Positions 40,449 through 52,228 of a stretch of 64,000 nucleotides of DNA are shown here, piece by piece; within the stretch, counting starts at the first letter, position 1; every line of letters begins with the position of its first letter. The position numbers and the translations under genes were made by a program. The notes beneath the pieces were generated by a model. That model was given only the letters and a program-made list of their open reading frames with translations. It made no database searches and was not told the DNA's origin. The stretch lies in assembly GCA_026168455.1 (NCBI GenBank), contig CM047431.1, positions 51,582,029-51,646,028 of the forward strand. Direction: 5' to 3'. Source of the stretch: Theocolax elegans (lineage: Eukaryota > Arthropoda > Insecta > Hymenoptera > Cerocephalidae).

Positions 40449-41005
40449 CAAGGGAAGTACATGACCTCCGGGAAACGGATCTCATCCTAACTTTGGTATG
40501 TCTTTTATAATATAAAAATCTGAAGAAAGCCAATTTATCTCTACCAATGGCCACTTTTACGGAAGTTATTCGACATCCAATAATAAAAGCAGTAAAATTA
40601 CTTCCAATTCGATCGCTTATAGCTCGGAAACAAATAAGCTAAACAATCGACCAAAAACCAGAAGAAAGTTGAGTTCAAGTAGATATGGTTTGAAAAAAAG
40701 AAGCTTGCTTCATTTGAAGCAAAGTTATGAAGAAAATAAAAATTGAAGAAACTTTAACCACAAATGTAATATGAAAAATTTATTGTTTCTTTTTTTTGGC
40801 CTAATAATCTTCAATTTCTTATTTTTCCTTCATAACTTGCTTCAAATAAAGTAATTTGAGCTTCTTTTTTTTCAAACCATATCTACTTGAACTCAACTTT
40901 CTTCTGGTTTTTTGGTTCGATTGTTTATCTTTATTTGTTTCCGAGCTATAAGCGATCGAATTGGCAAGTAATTTTTACTGCTATTATATTGGATGTCGAA
41001 TAACT
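40449..41005. mobile_element. Fold-back transposon, copy 3, right end truncated
   Basis: It begins CAAGGGAAGTACATGACC after TTA (40446-40448) and follows the other copies to ggatgtcgaataact at 41005. There it switches abruptly to gggggaaaattgttctttca, losing the last ~100 bp of the right arm. Confidence 0.72.
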
Positions 41006-41093
41006 GGGGGAAAATTGTTCTTTCATCACTAGTCATGACTAACAATTTGTATTATTAGTTCCGAGATTAATAATTTCTGCAGGGTTATATCTA

Positions 41094-41279
41094 CACTGAA
41101 AAAATTTTTGTACTATATACTTTATAGAAAATATTAAAATGTATAAATAATTTTTGTAAAAAAATATACTTAAAATTACTATGTATCTGTATTAATATTT
41201 GCTACGTAATATAGTCAAAAAGTACATCCCTGTTTAACTATAAAATAAAATCATTTTTATTATATCATTTTTCTCAGTG
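41094..41279. mobile_element. TA-flanked MITE, CACTG...CAGTG, duplicate at 41 kb
   Basis: Almost identical to 40062-40246 together with flanks on both sides (shared to about 41327), so it arose by local duplication with a 1032-base offset and not by a separate insertion. Confidence 0.6.
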
Positions 41280-41329
41280 TATATTCACTACACTTAGAAA
41301 TGGTCACTGAGAAGCGGTATACTTTTTCA

Positions 41330-44300
41330 CGTTGAAGACAGTATGTAATGGTAGTCGTGGCTATAAAATATATTGTAGATAATGTTTGGAAAAAGGTTTT
41401 TAGAAATTTTAGTAATTACTGATATTTTTCTGCGATACTGACTGTAAATGGTACACTAAAGTTTGTAATATAAAATAAATTTAATTTTAAAACGTAATGA
41501 TAAATTGTGATGATAATTATATTTTTTCGATATATTAATAATGTTCTAATTGATCCTTTTTCAATGTAAAATGAAAAGTTTCTGAAATTAATATTGTTAA
41601 AACTATTTTGCATTTCGGTATAATTTTCTGAAGATCAACATATTAATTTTGCAAGGGTGCTCGCATCGGTTTCGGATAACAACGCTTATAACCGTGACAA
41701 TATTAAATTTTAATTAAATTAGATGAAGATGATATGATAATAGATATTTAAAATTGCAAATTTTTTGACTGATTATCAACGACCCTTATAACTATAACTA
41801 TATCTATCACCTTACAATATTATCGTTTTATATTAACGTATATTATCTAGAAATTTACAGTTAATTAACGTAGTTCGCAAATTTTCAGTAAATTCCGTGG
41901 AATAACAATTTTTAAAAATAAAAATTGATTCTTCTTGAAGGGTATATTATATATATATACATATATATGTCAAGTAGAGAAGCCATTTCAAATTCCTCTC
42001 GACTCGGTAAAATCGTCAAAGTGCACCGATACGAAGGTAAACTGTAAGGTCTATGCAAATATATTTTTCCGTTCCCCCGCGTATAGGAAATCCCGCGTGG
42101 GTATATAACGAGGGGGAAGGAAAATCACGCGTGCCGCCATGGAAAACAATGTTATCGGAGTTGTGCGATCTTCCGCATCGTCTACGCCACCCCAGGGTGA
42201 TAGGAGAAGGAGGAGGAGGAAAGAGGGGGCGTTTCTCACCTCGAGCAATAATTCCCTTTTTCCTTCTTTAAATTTTCTCGTGCGCTCGGCTTTTCCTTAT
42301 AATGAGACGACTCGGTTGTGCGTTCCTTTATTTGGATTCGGTATGCTTATAACTTAATCGAGCTTCGAATTATGGGTATTACATGTATGAATCGGTCTCG
42401 TTGGCAACGTAATTTCGACGTTGATCAAGTAAATAATCAATGTAAGGGCGAGTTATACGAAAAAAATATTTTTTTTTGTTGGTTTTCTAATCGAACGCGA
42501 TAAATACATTTTTCAATCTTGTTATCAGCGTATACGTGAACATATATATATATATATATATAATATACATACCGATTCCGAGTAATTCATCAACAACTTC
42601 ATTTTTTATGTATGCAACGAGGATTTATTTAATTAGCATAGATATTGCAACAATTTTTCAAACTAAATCAAACTCGGTAATATTAAGGTGTGCGTGTATA
42701 TGTATATATATAGAAGTATATACAGATATAGAAGCAATCAATATAAATCTAAGAAATAGAAAATTCATCATAGGTGAAAAGCCCGGATGAAGGGAACCAG
42801 CCTTCGTGACTCGAGGCAATGACGCCCCGATGACAAATTACTTCTTCGTTCGTCCATCAAGATGTCGAAAATAAAATGCGCAAGATCGTTGAAAAGGTTT
42901 GATTTTTCTGGGTGAGGAATAATGATCAACCGGGTAATTAATATTAATTGATTTTTCGTACGAAGATGCAATTATATATCGGGCACGATCGAATCAGTGT
43001 TGACGTGTGCTTCTTACGCGTACATCTCACGCACGCGCACACACAGACACACGTTCCACGTACATCGCGACCGTTGCGTACGCGGATGATGAATCAAATT
43101 GATAACAATCGATATGCACGTGGAACGTGTAGTAATTCCACGGTATATTAAATTACCAATATAAATCGTCTTTTTAATCTCGTGGTATTTAGAATTAAAG
43201 AACGCTAAATTGGTTTGAATGACATTGCCATCAACGCACTCTTGTATACGTAACGAAGATTTATTAATATTTAAAGAAACTCTAAAAACCACGATTAAAA
43301 TGTGCTTAGCATCGGCCGTTTGCATAACTGTGTACAGTACTTAATTGGAAATAACCGACGAGTCTATAAATATAATTTTGAACTTGAAATAACGCGTGTA
43401 GAAGAAGAAAGGTATACTTAATAATCTTACGAATATTATCCTTGATATTTAACCGAGTAAAATAGTAGTGTGATGTAATTTATCGGTTGCACGCTAATTT
43501 CACTTTTCTAACGCAAACTAAGCGGACCTCAATTGCGTTCATTAACCATGAGCACTCTCACGAAATTGAGTAGCATTGCGTACGCGTACATCATACGAAT
43601 GAGATCCTCGGGTATAGACAGTTAAAACCGTAAACTCAGGAAATACTGCGATACTTTTTCTTTTAAATGACTCGGATATTATCTACATTTTATAAAATGA
43701 ATATGTGTATTAATAAATATATATGTGTTCGTTCCAAGTATATGTTGATTGGGTTTTAACCAAAAATAGTTATATTTATTGATATTGCGTATTAATCTTC
43801 CTGATAAGGAAATCGATTCCATTTGTTAACTAGAAAATAAGATTAACTACGATTTTTTTTACTTGAAATAATTTTTTCATTATCTTTTCGACAATTATTC
43901 GAATGGAAACAACTGTTTCATGACGTTTGTTAATTTGTAACTCTATTAATAGAGAAATAATTGTCTAAAATATTTTTTCATGTTTTGGGTAAATATTATA
44001 TGGTAAAAGTTTTAAAGCAAAAAAAACGTGGTCGAAGCCTACATGGGAAAAATGGCTATCCAGTATAGGAAAAATTTTAATGTAATTCTCAATTTTTATA
44101 TAAAGTTCTGAACAAAAATTATAAAAACAATCCAACATCAGCAATAACCCAATAACCCAAAATAACATTAGGGTAATTTTTATTTAACTTTTCTATCACA
44201 TGTGTAAAAATAGATTTCATCCACCAAGTTAAAATCCGAAAGAATAAGATATTATAAGACACAAATGTTTGCAACGTAATGAGATGATCCACAGGTATCC

Positions 44301-44629
44301 TAGATGACGTCAACCGTTGACTCATCATCATGTATACGTAACCTCCCAACATTCTAACGAAGAAAGGCTTTTTTCTTCGACCCTTATTGTCTCGATTAGT
44401 CTTAATATAACTTTATCATTGATTCGCAATCGAATAAATAGTTTACAATTTATTATGCGATTCTTAAAAGTCCTTACTTATTAGGGCATTTTCAATCGTA
44501 ATGAGCGAGCATTTTTTTATTGTTTTTTATACAAACATTTGAATATACACGCTTTAACCTTTTAAATATTAATATAAATCAATGTTATTTTTTCTTCACT
44601 TCTAGACCAATCTCTTTTTTATTTCACTA
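41330..44629. other. AT-rich non-coding sequence
   Basis: AT repeat near 41949-41957 and 42542-42562, GC-richer patch at 42050-42300, and a caataacccaataaccc word near 44140 like the edge of the 8.9-kb insert. No gene recognised. Confidence 0.5.
42050..42300. other. GC-richer segment with an ATG in good context
   Basis: gccgccATGG at about 42135 opens a 72-codon frame containing a run of Arg from aggaggaggagg; a second frame is open as well. No splice-supported link to the signal-peptide exon was found, so a coding role is not claimed. Confidence 0.2.
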
Positions 44630-44934
44630 AATAATTACTGGATTTTTCGCTAATTATTAGTAAATTATATTTCTTCCATTAATGAATTAGTGATTAATTA
44701 CTATATATTAATTAGTGAAAATGATTGATTTATTTATTTTACTAAATAAAAGTAAATTTTTCACTAATCCATTAGCACACAGCTATTATTTGAACTAGCG
44801 ATTTTTGACTCATTACTCGGGTATTAGAAATCACTATTTGAATTAGTGATTATTCACTAATTGCTGCAGTACATTTCTATACGTATTCCTCAGTGAGCAC
44901 GCTGTACTATTGCACTTAGTGTATTTTTCACTAA
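44630..44934. repeat. Larger TTAGTGA / TCACTAA cluster
   Basis: Many ttagtga, cactaat and actaaat words in both orientations, including ttagtgattattcactaatt shared with the 12.9-13.0 kb cluster. It abuts the TTAA fold-back element at 44939. No coding frame. Confidence 0.45.
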
Positions 44935-44938
44935 TTAA

Positions 44939-45692
44939 CCCATTAACGCCCAAACGACCAACATTTTTTTTCTTTTTTCATAGTCATTATTTAATATTTA
45001 AATCATGCGCTACCATAGTACTGATTTTTTTCGTTATAGTTTTGGATGTGTTCTTTCGAATGCCGTCGGTGAAATTGACTTAACCCTTTTTTGAAAAAAG
45101 TTATGATTTTTTTAATTAAAAAAAATACAAAAAATTTGTCGCTATTTTTTGATAATTAATTTTTTTTCATATTATAAAATGTATTTAGATCGTTCGATTG
45201 ATGAACAAAAGTGCATAAAATAGTTATACTTTGACCCTATATTTTTTGTATTTTATTCTCAGATAGTCAAAAATTTTGTTTTTAATGAAAATACACGAAA
45301 AATAACCAAATTTATTCATTTTTCTCTATTTTTGAATGTTTTTACATTGAAATCAAAATTTTTGACTATCTAAGAATAAAATACAAAAAATATAGGGTCA
45401 AAGTATAACTATTTTATGCACTTTTGTTCATGAATCGAACCATTTAAATACATTTTATAATATGAAAAAAAATTAATTATCAAAAAATAGCGACAAATTT
45501 TTTGTATTTTTTTTAATTAAAAAAATCATAACTTTTTTCAAAAAAGGGTTAAGTCAATTTTACCGACGGTATTCGAAAGAACACATCCAAAACTATAACA
45601 AAAAAATCAATACTATGGTAGCGCATGATTTAAATATTAAATAATGACTATGAAAAAAGAAAAAAAATGTTGGTCGTTTGGGCGTTAATGGG
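44939..45692. mobile_element. 754-bp TTAA-flanked fold-back element (piggyBac-like)
   Basis: The segment is an almost complete inverted repeat with ends CCCATTAACGCCCAAACGAC and GTCGTTTGGGCGTTAATGGG, each preceded or followed by TTAA (44935-44938, 45693-45696). CCC/GGG ends at TTAA are the hallmark of piggyBac-type elements. Arms of about 370 bp pair with very few mismatches around a short loop near cattcttctctattttt-like sequence at about 45310-45330. A second TTAACCC...GGGTTAA pair lies inside (45080 and 45549). No transposase gene. Confidence 0.75.
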
Positions 45693-46043
45693 TTAAGTCA
45701 GTGTATATTTAATAATTTATTTTTAGATTCAGGGAATAACTTTATCCGTGAAACATGTAATCGAGTCCCTACAAGACATTCTGACTTGAAAGTGCCGTAA
45801 GCCTGAGAAGCAGAATTAAGATAAATGTCGAAGTATGCTTATTCTATTAAACGAGTTTCCATAGTGACAAAAATTGTTTCATTTATTCTACTATCAGGTT
45901 ATATTTTACAATCACGACCTAAGGAAAGTAGTCCAAGTAAGCAAGTTCTTTGAAGTAGATTAATTTCAACTCGGGCAGATGTATGCACAATATTTTTTTA
46001 TACAACAGTAAGAAAAATTGTTAGAAAAATGAGGTGTAAAGTA

Positions 46044-46236
46044 CACGGAGAAAAAATGTCTAGTAAAAATTACAACATTGTTTAATAAAAGAGAGACAAA
46101 CTTGACAAATAACAAAAATTACTATCTTTCATAGGAAAATTTACGAGACTTGAAAATAGTAATTTTTATCATTTGTTATATATGATTCCATTACATGAAA
46201 AACATTGTAATTTTTACTCGATATTGTTTCTCTGTG
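46044..46236. mobile_element. TA-flanked MITE, CACGGAGAAAA...TTCTCTGTG, copy 1
   Basis: Ends CACGGAGAAAAAATG and TTTCTCTGTG with TA on each side; internal inverted words gtaaaaattac and gtaatttttac and gtaattttta/taaaaattac pairs. Related in design to the CACTG...CAGTG family. Confidence 0.55.
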
Positions 46237-46344
46237 TATTAGTATATTGAAAATATAAATGGATAAAATATCGTTGGCGTATAAAGTTGAATGTGAGGGA
46301 GACGATTGTGTTAAAAATAAAATCACGGAAGAAACGGAAACGGT

Positions 46345-46398
<54 letters not shown>
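46345..46398. repeat. Compound TG/AG microsatellite, copy 1
   Basis: About 11 TG then about 17 AG units; the duplicate at 48339-48372 is much shorter. Confidence 0.9.
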
Positions 46399-46399
<1 letters not shown>

Positions 46400-46829
46400 A
46401 ACAATAAACGTTACCGCTGTGACGCTTGGTGCACGTGTGCACCTGTGTGCGCGCGTAAATTCTCCGAACTAATAATTCATTATCCGAACCGAGTGATCGT
46501 CGCCGTAGGGGCTGGGGATAGTAATTAATATTCACTTCATCAATTTCCGAATATCATGGAATATTATAACCTCTTTAGTTCAATGCATTCTTACAAATGC
46601 ATAACCATCTATATATATATTTTCCTCTACATTGCGCGCTTTCGTCTATATTTCAAATTGTGGATGTATTTATAATATAACATTTATGATGATAATGGAT
46701 TACTTTCATATGTATTTGTTATATGTGTGTGTGTATGCGCGCGCGTGTGCGTGTGTGTTAAGGAATGATTATTTAAAGGAATAAATGACAATTGCTCTAG
46801 TCGCGCAGTCTTGTCAGATGTTAAATGTA

Positions 46830-46859
46830 GATATATATATATATATATATATATATATC
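46830..46859. repeat. AT microsatellite, copy 1
   Basis: About 14 AT units; the duplicate at 48803-48849 has about 23. Confidence 0.9.
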
Positions 46860-47136
46860 TACCTTGGTATAATGTATGTAAAACGGTATCGGATTATTTT
46901 AAGGTCTTGACATTCTACGTCCAAGCAATAACGTGTTTCCAGGTTTTTTTTCTACGTGTAAAATTTTCATTTTGACAATTGCATAAGCTATCTTATTACT
47001 GTATATCTGTTTATTTTATTATTTATTTATTTAGCAGAATATAATGGGCAGTTAGGATTTAAATTTATGTAATATATCTGGCATAACATCCATCCTATAG
47101 AGACATGTTACTATCTATATACATTTTTTAAATTAA

Positions 47137-47501
47137 GGGGTCAAGCCTGGGTTAAATGTTTTCAATAAATAAATAATTATTATTAGAATAATTTTTTTTT
47201 TTTTAATTCTTCTCACATATTAATTTTTTTTACATAATATATATGTATTATATATTATATTTATCAATATAAAAATGTTTATAATGCATTTTTAATCCTG
47301 GTTATTAAACTTATAATGATATTAAAAAATTGATTAATTTTTGCAGTTGCCGTAGGATATTGAAGCATTGAATACATCTTTTAATGTCTAATAAGGCTTA
47401 AAATGTTCATGGAATATACGTTTACAGACTTATGTTTTTCCTTTTCTGAAAAAAAATTAATAACAATGTATTAAATATAAAAGTTGATAATAACAAGAAA
47501 A
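47137..47501. other. Spacer between the two duplicated units
   Basis: AT-rich, with long T runs and a TATATAT stretch. Not duplicated. No coding signal seen. Confidence 0.6.
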
Positions 47502-48041
47502 TTTGTATTTTTTTTAATTAAAAAAATCATAACTTTTTCAAAAAAGGGTTAAGTCAATTTTACCGACGGTATTCGAAAGAACACATCCAAAACTATAACA
47601 AAAAAATCAATACTATGGTAGCGCATGATTTAAATATTAAATAATGACTATGAAAAAAGAAAAAAAATGTTGGTCGTTTGGGCGTTAATGGGTTAAGTCA
47701 GTGTATATTTAATAATTTATTTTTAGATTCAGGAATAACTTTATCCGTGAAACATGTAATCGAGTCCCTACAAGACATTCTGACTTGAAAGTGCCGTAAG
47801 CCTGAGAAGCAGAATTAAGATAATGTCGAAGTATGCTTATTCTATTAAACGAGTTTCCATAGTGACAAAAATTGTTTCATTTATTCTACTATCAGGTTAT
47901 ATTTTACAATCACGACCTAAGGAAAGTAGTCCAAGTAAGCAAGTTCTTTGAAGTAGATTAATTTCAACTCGGGCAGATGTATGCACAATATTTTTTTATA
48001 CAACAGTAAGAAAAATTGTTAGAAAAATGAGGTGTAAACTA

Positions 48042-48230
48042 CACGGAGAAAAAATGTCTAGTAAAAATTACACATTGTTTAATAAAAGAGAGACAGACTT
48101 GACAAATAACAAAAATTACTATCTTTCATATAAATTTACGAGACTTGAAAATAGTAATTTTTATCATTTGTTATATATGATTCCATTACATGAAAAACAT
48201 TGTAATTTTTACTCGATATTGTTCTCTGTG
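48042..48230. mobile_element. TA-flanked MITE, CACGGAGAAAA...TTCTCTGTG, copy 2
   Basis: Second copy carried by the 2-kb-offset duplication; differs from copy 1 by a few single-base changes and small deletions. Confidence 0.55.
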
Positions 48231-48338
48231 TATTAGTATATTGAAAATATAAATGGATAAAATATCGTTGGCGTATAAAGTTGAATGTGAGGGAGACGAT
48301 TGTGTTAAAAATAAAATCACGGAAGAAACGGAAACGGT

Positions 48339-48372
<34 letters not shown>

Positions 48373-48800
48373 CAACAATAAACGTTACCGCTGTGACGCT
48401 TGGTGCACGTGTGCACCTGTGCGCGCGTAAATTCTCCGAACTAATAATTCATTATCCGAACCGAGTGATCGTCGCCGTAGGGGCTGGGGATAGTAATTAA
48501 TATTCACTTCATCAATTTCCGAATATCATGGAATATTATAACCTCTTTAGTTCAATGCATTCTTACAAATGCATAACCATCTATATATATATTTTCCTCT
48601 ACATTGCGCGCTTTCGTCTATATTTCAAATTGTGGATGTATTTATAATATAACATTTATGATGATAATGGATTACTTTCATATGTATTTGTTATATGTGT
48701 GTGTGTATGCGCGCGCGTGTGCGTGTGTGTTAAGGAATGATTATTTAAAGGAATAAATGACAATTGCTCTAGTCGCGCAGTCTTGTCAGATGTTAAATGT

Positions 48801-48802
<2 letters not shown>

Positions 48803-48849
<47 letters not shown>
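48803..48849. repeat. AT microsatellite, copy 2
   Basis: Expanded relative to copy 1 at 46830. Confidence 0.9.
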
Positions 48850-48850
<1 letters not shown>

Positions 48851-49370
48851 ACCTTGGTATAATGTATGTAAAACGGTATCGGATTATTTTAAGGTCTTGA
48901 CATTCTACGTCCAAGCAATAACGTGTTTCCAGGTTTTTTTTCTACGTGTAAAATTTTCATTTTGACAATTGCATAAGCTATCTTATTACTGTATATCTGT
49001 TTATTTTATTATTTATTTATTTAGCAGAATATAATGGGCAGTTAGGATTTAAATTTATGTAATATATCTGGCATAACATCCATCCTATAGAGACATGTTA
49101 CTATCTATATACATTTTTTAAATTAATGTAAATGAATGTGCTATTAAGTCGGACTAAAAAAATGATCATTTTTTATTTTTTTTATAAATAAATTATTTAA
49201 TTTTTTTAAAATCCCCGAACCTTAGGCATGTTTTAGATAATATACCCAAAATTTTCCAGATTTTTAAAACCATGATTTGATTACGATGATTGGGTTGAAA
49301 GTTTACGACTTTTTTGTCTAAAAATTACCGACCAAAAATCAGTACTAATAGCTTCACAAAACCACCACCC

Positions 49371-49662
49371 GAAAATTTGCGAGCAGAAGTGGCGCTTCCG
49401 TCAGATAGGCTGAGTTCGTATTCGACAATAATTATGGGCAATTAAAGAAAATAGAGTTTGTACCACACAAAACCGAAGTTGAGCCATAGCTATTGATGTA
49501 ATGATTAATTACATTTTGATCAGCTAAGCAAAATGTAATTAATCATTAAACTTCGATTTTGTGTGGTAGAAACTCTATTTTCTTTAATTGCCCATAATTA
49601 TTGTCGAATATATATGAACTCAGACTACTTCACGGTAGCGCCACTTCTGTTTGCAAATTTTC
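49371..49662. repeat. 292-bp hairpin-forming inverted repeat
   Basis: Left arm gaaaatttgcgagcagaagt ... ggcgct; right arm agcgccacttctgtttgcaa ... attttc. The arms also share cgacaataattatgggcaat with its complement and run down to a small loop around 49517 (gatcagct). The right arm ends about 300 bp before the signal-peptide exon, so if transcribed as pre-mRNA it would form a strong stem. Origin probably a fold-back MITE. Confidence 0.65.
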
Positions 49663-49960
49663 GGTTAGCGGATTTTTATCTTTCTCCACTTATATATAAA
49701 TCTAATAATAATTATATTTGTATTTGTATTTTATCGTAAAAAAAACATAAATTTCAAGATACGTATACTTAGATAACATAAATAAAATTTTAAGAAGCTA
49801 TATTATTTATTGTATAGTCACTAATTATTATTATTATAGTTAAATAATATATTATATTAATTATGTTCGTCATTTCTCCTTTATATAAAATCGTGATTAT
49901 TTAAATATAATACGATTATTTTTACTGAAGTCGATTATTAAATTTTATCTTTTTTTGCAG

Positions 49961-50027
49961 ATACTTACGAGATGTTTTATCAGCCTGTTATGGATCGCCC
50001 TTTTACCAAATGTAGTATCGTCGAAAG
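49961..50027 (+). CDS. Internal coding exon: signal peptide of a putative PCDH15/Cad99C-like protocadherin
   Basis: The exon is bounded by a pyrimidine-rich acceptor (ttttttgcag) and a strong donor (AAAG|gtgagt). Read from its first base it encodes I-L-T-R-C-F-I-S-L-L-W-I-A-L-L-P-N-V-V-S-S-K plus the first base of a Gly codon. This is a typical signal peptide: a basic residue, then a hydrophobic core (FISLLWIALL), then a small-residue cleavage region (VVSS). There is no in-frame ATG in the exon or just before the acceptor, so the start codon must be on an upstream exon that I could not locate. The out-of-frame ATG at 49972 is rejected because its frame hits a stop inside the next exon, while the signal-peptide frame stays open through it. 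Family: see the exon at 62709-62774. The exon itself is well supported; the gene identity is moderate. Confidence 0.72.
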
Positions 50028-50310
50028 GTGAGTTTCAAGTATAATACAAATTTTCTATTTATAAAGAAATAAAGAACCAGGCGAGGTAATTTATATAAAA
50101 ACGAGTGTACCCGCGTAACGACTAGTGACAAAAGTTCAAAATTAAAATTTCTTATGAATAACGTTGTATTAAAAATATTAACGCGATTTCGCGTTATATT
50201 TTATATTAATATTATCAAGTAGTATATATTTAGCAGTGTTTTATATATTTAGATAGATAAACAAAGAAAAATAGTTATATTTATTAAAACTGACTATTAA
50301 TTCTGTCGAT

Positions 50311-50311
50311 A

Positions 50312-50345
<34 letters not shown>
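50311..50345. repeat. AT microsatellite in the intron
   Basis: About 16 AT units about 290 bases after the signal-peptide exon. Confidence 0.9.
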
Positions 50346-50348
<3 letters not shown>

Positions 50349-50948
50349 AAATAAAAAACGAAAAAATTATCTTTTGAGTTCGGTAGGAAATGATATTTCG
50401 TTCGAGAGTTGAAAATCCTACGCGGAAATTCAGAGCTCTTTCGAAAGTAACGCGGTTATTTTTCCACCTCGACGTTATCAATACTCCCTTAAAAATACTT
50501 ACTCTCGGAGCAATTCTACGAGGATTCCATTCGTTCTATATACCGTAAAACCGTAAAACGTTCAGCATCCCTCTCTGCCTTTCTCTGCCTCTCAGACTCT
50601 CTCTCTCTCTCTCTCTCTCTCCTTCCTTTTCTCTGGTTGTTGCAATAAATGACAGTACGAACCGTATCCCTTGGCATAAATCTAGCGGCGATCGGCAATT
50701 ACTTACGTCGCGATCGTCGCTCCTCGCGCTCACCCCGTAAACCACCTGCGCGTGCCGAGCCGAGCGTAACCTAACTTGTCTTAATGAGTTTGCACCGGTC
50801 AGCACGAGATTCTTCTGCGTGCATACGTATATATGTATATATATATACATCTATATAGATTCCAGCTATAACGCATTCCATTTTACGAATATAAATTTTG
50901 TTATGCCGGATTTTGGCGCACACTATACCTTTGACAATTCGTTGATTA

Positions 50949-50970
50949 CACACACACACACACACACACC
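50949..50970. repeat. CA microsatellite
   Basis: About ten CA units, just before the 51-kb fold-back element. Confidence 0.85.
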
Positions 50971-50987
50971 GCGTGCTCTTTATACAC

Positions 50988-51732
50988 CCGCGTAAAAAAA
51001 TAATTTGGCGCATGTTTTGCCAAAGTTTGCTAATTCTAGTTTGGCAAAGTATTCCCAAACTTGACCAATAGGACTATCCCAAATTTTATATTTTAATGTA
51101 TAAAGTTTGGAATAAGTTGGGCAACAGTTTTACATTCATTTTACAAGGCTTTGTTAAAGTTTTACTAAGCTTCTTAGAAGTATTGTAAAACTTCTCAAAA
51201 GTTTTTGTTAATTTTGTGAAACCTGTCCATAAATATCATACACTGTAAAAAATTTTTTAGTAAAAATTACTATAAACGGAGGTCAGACTTACAGAATTAT
51301 AAAAATTGCTATTAATAATGGTAAAAATTGCGATTATTAACAATAATTTTTCCTAAACGGGGGCAATTTTTAGCATTATTAATAGCAATTTTTTCAATTG
51401 TGTAAGTCTATCCTCCTTTTACCATTAAAATAGTAATTTACACTAGCAAATTTTTCCCAGTGTAAGCTTTATGATAAGTTTCTGAAAAGTTTGGTCAAAG
51501 TTAAATCTACTTTGTGCTGAAACTTTTTACATACTTTTGTAAAACCTTGTCAAAGTTTTGTAAAACTTGTTAAAAATTTATGTCAACTTTAAAGCTTCTA
51601 AAAATTGACAAATACTTTTGAGAAATTTGCAAAACTTAAGTTTGTCACAGTCCTATTGGCCAAGTTTTGGGAATAATTTTGCAAAGTTACGTAATTTTCA
51701 AAACCTTTGCCAAACTTTATTTTTTTACGCGG
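50988..51732. mobile_element. 745-bp fold-back element, CCGCGTAAAAAAATAA ends
   Basis: Ends CCGCGTAAAAAAATAA and TTATTTTTTTACGCGG are perfect reverse complements; inner arms share TTTGCCAAA, CCCAAACTTG and gtcctattgg words in inverted order. Like the 26.7-kb element it has a CCCG(T/C)GTA end, an A-run, short repeated words and the phrase GACTATCCCA. It carries a nested MITE at 51241-51462. Non-coding. Confidence 0.65.
51241..51462. mobile_element. TA-flanked MITE, CACTG...CAGTG, nested in the 51-kb element
   Basis: Ends CACTGTAAAAAATTTTTTAG and AAATTTTTCCCAGTG, TA on each side. The interior is a hairpin of ttgctattaataatggtaaa type words, and matches 60055 onward. Confidence 0.65.
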
Positions 51733-52190
51733 ATACTTGGGATCGTGGAGAAAAGTGTTATTACGCGATTCGCAAACTGTAAAATTCGTTGAAAACGAAG
51801 TAAAGGAAACTTGGGTTAGAACGTTCAAATATCGTACAGAAAAACGTTGGTTAGTGCACGCGCCACTCCGAGAGACTAGTACTTTACAATACCGTAAAGC
51901 AAAGAAAAAAATTGCACGAGTCGAAACAAAAATGTTTTTTAACGACCAAGACAAAAGCATTATAACTATACGGAGTATACGACGATGTTGGTGTACACGC
52001 CCCGCAAAGTGTATAACGTTACGCGATACGACAATTTAGTTAAACAAACCGTTTCTACATCGAAACTTTCGCACACTTGTCATTGCGTCATTCGAATAAT
52101 TCAATGAACTTTTCGCTTTCCCTTACAAACGCTCCAAATCCACGGACTTTCTCGAGTAAATCACTATGGTTTAACTCAATTCTATCGTAC

Positions 52191-52194
<4 letters not shown>

Positions 52195-52226
<32 letters not shown>
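52195..52226. repeat. CT microsatellite
   Basis: About 15 CT units. Confidence 0.9.

Positions 52227-52228
<2 letters not shown>

Larger units (their letters stand above)
40049..41327. repeat. Second, ~1.03-kb local duplication bounded by the MITE
   Basis: The segment ggttatatctacactg to gaagcggtatacttttt occurs at 40051-40294 and 41083-41327. Between them, 40284-41060 is a third, partial copy of the 37.29-38.0 kb sequence. The join runs through the shared word tatacttttt. Confidence 0.65.
45501..47136. repeat. ~1.64-kb duplication, copy 1
   Basis: Starts inside the right arm of the TTAA fold-back element and ends at acattttttaaattaa. Contains a MITE (46044-46236), a TG/AG microsatellite and an AT microsatellite. 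The TTAA of the element recurs exactly 2000 bases later. Confidence 0.8.
47502..49126. repeat. ~1.63-kb duplication, copy 2
   Basis: Matches 45501-47136 nearly base for base after a 365-bp spacer. The TG/AG tract is shorter here and the AT tract longer, so the two copies have diverged mainly in microsatellites. It begins with a truncated right arm of the TTAA element. Confidence 0.8.

Noticed and set aside
49972..50027. ATG at 49972 as the start of the gene
   Set aside because: Its frame meets a stop within the next exon, whereas the signal-peptide frame stays open across the splice.
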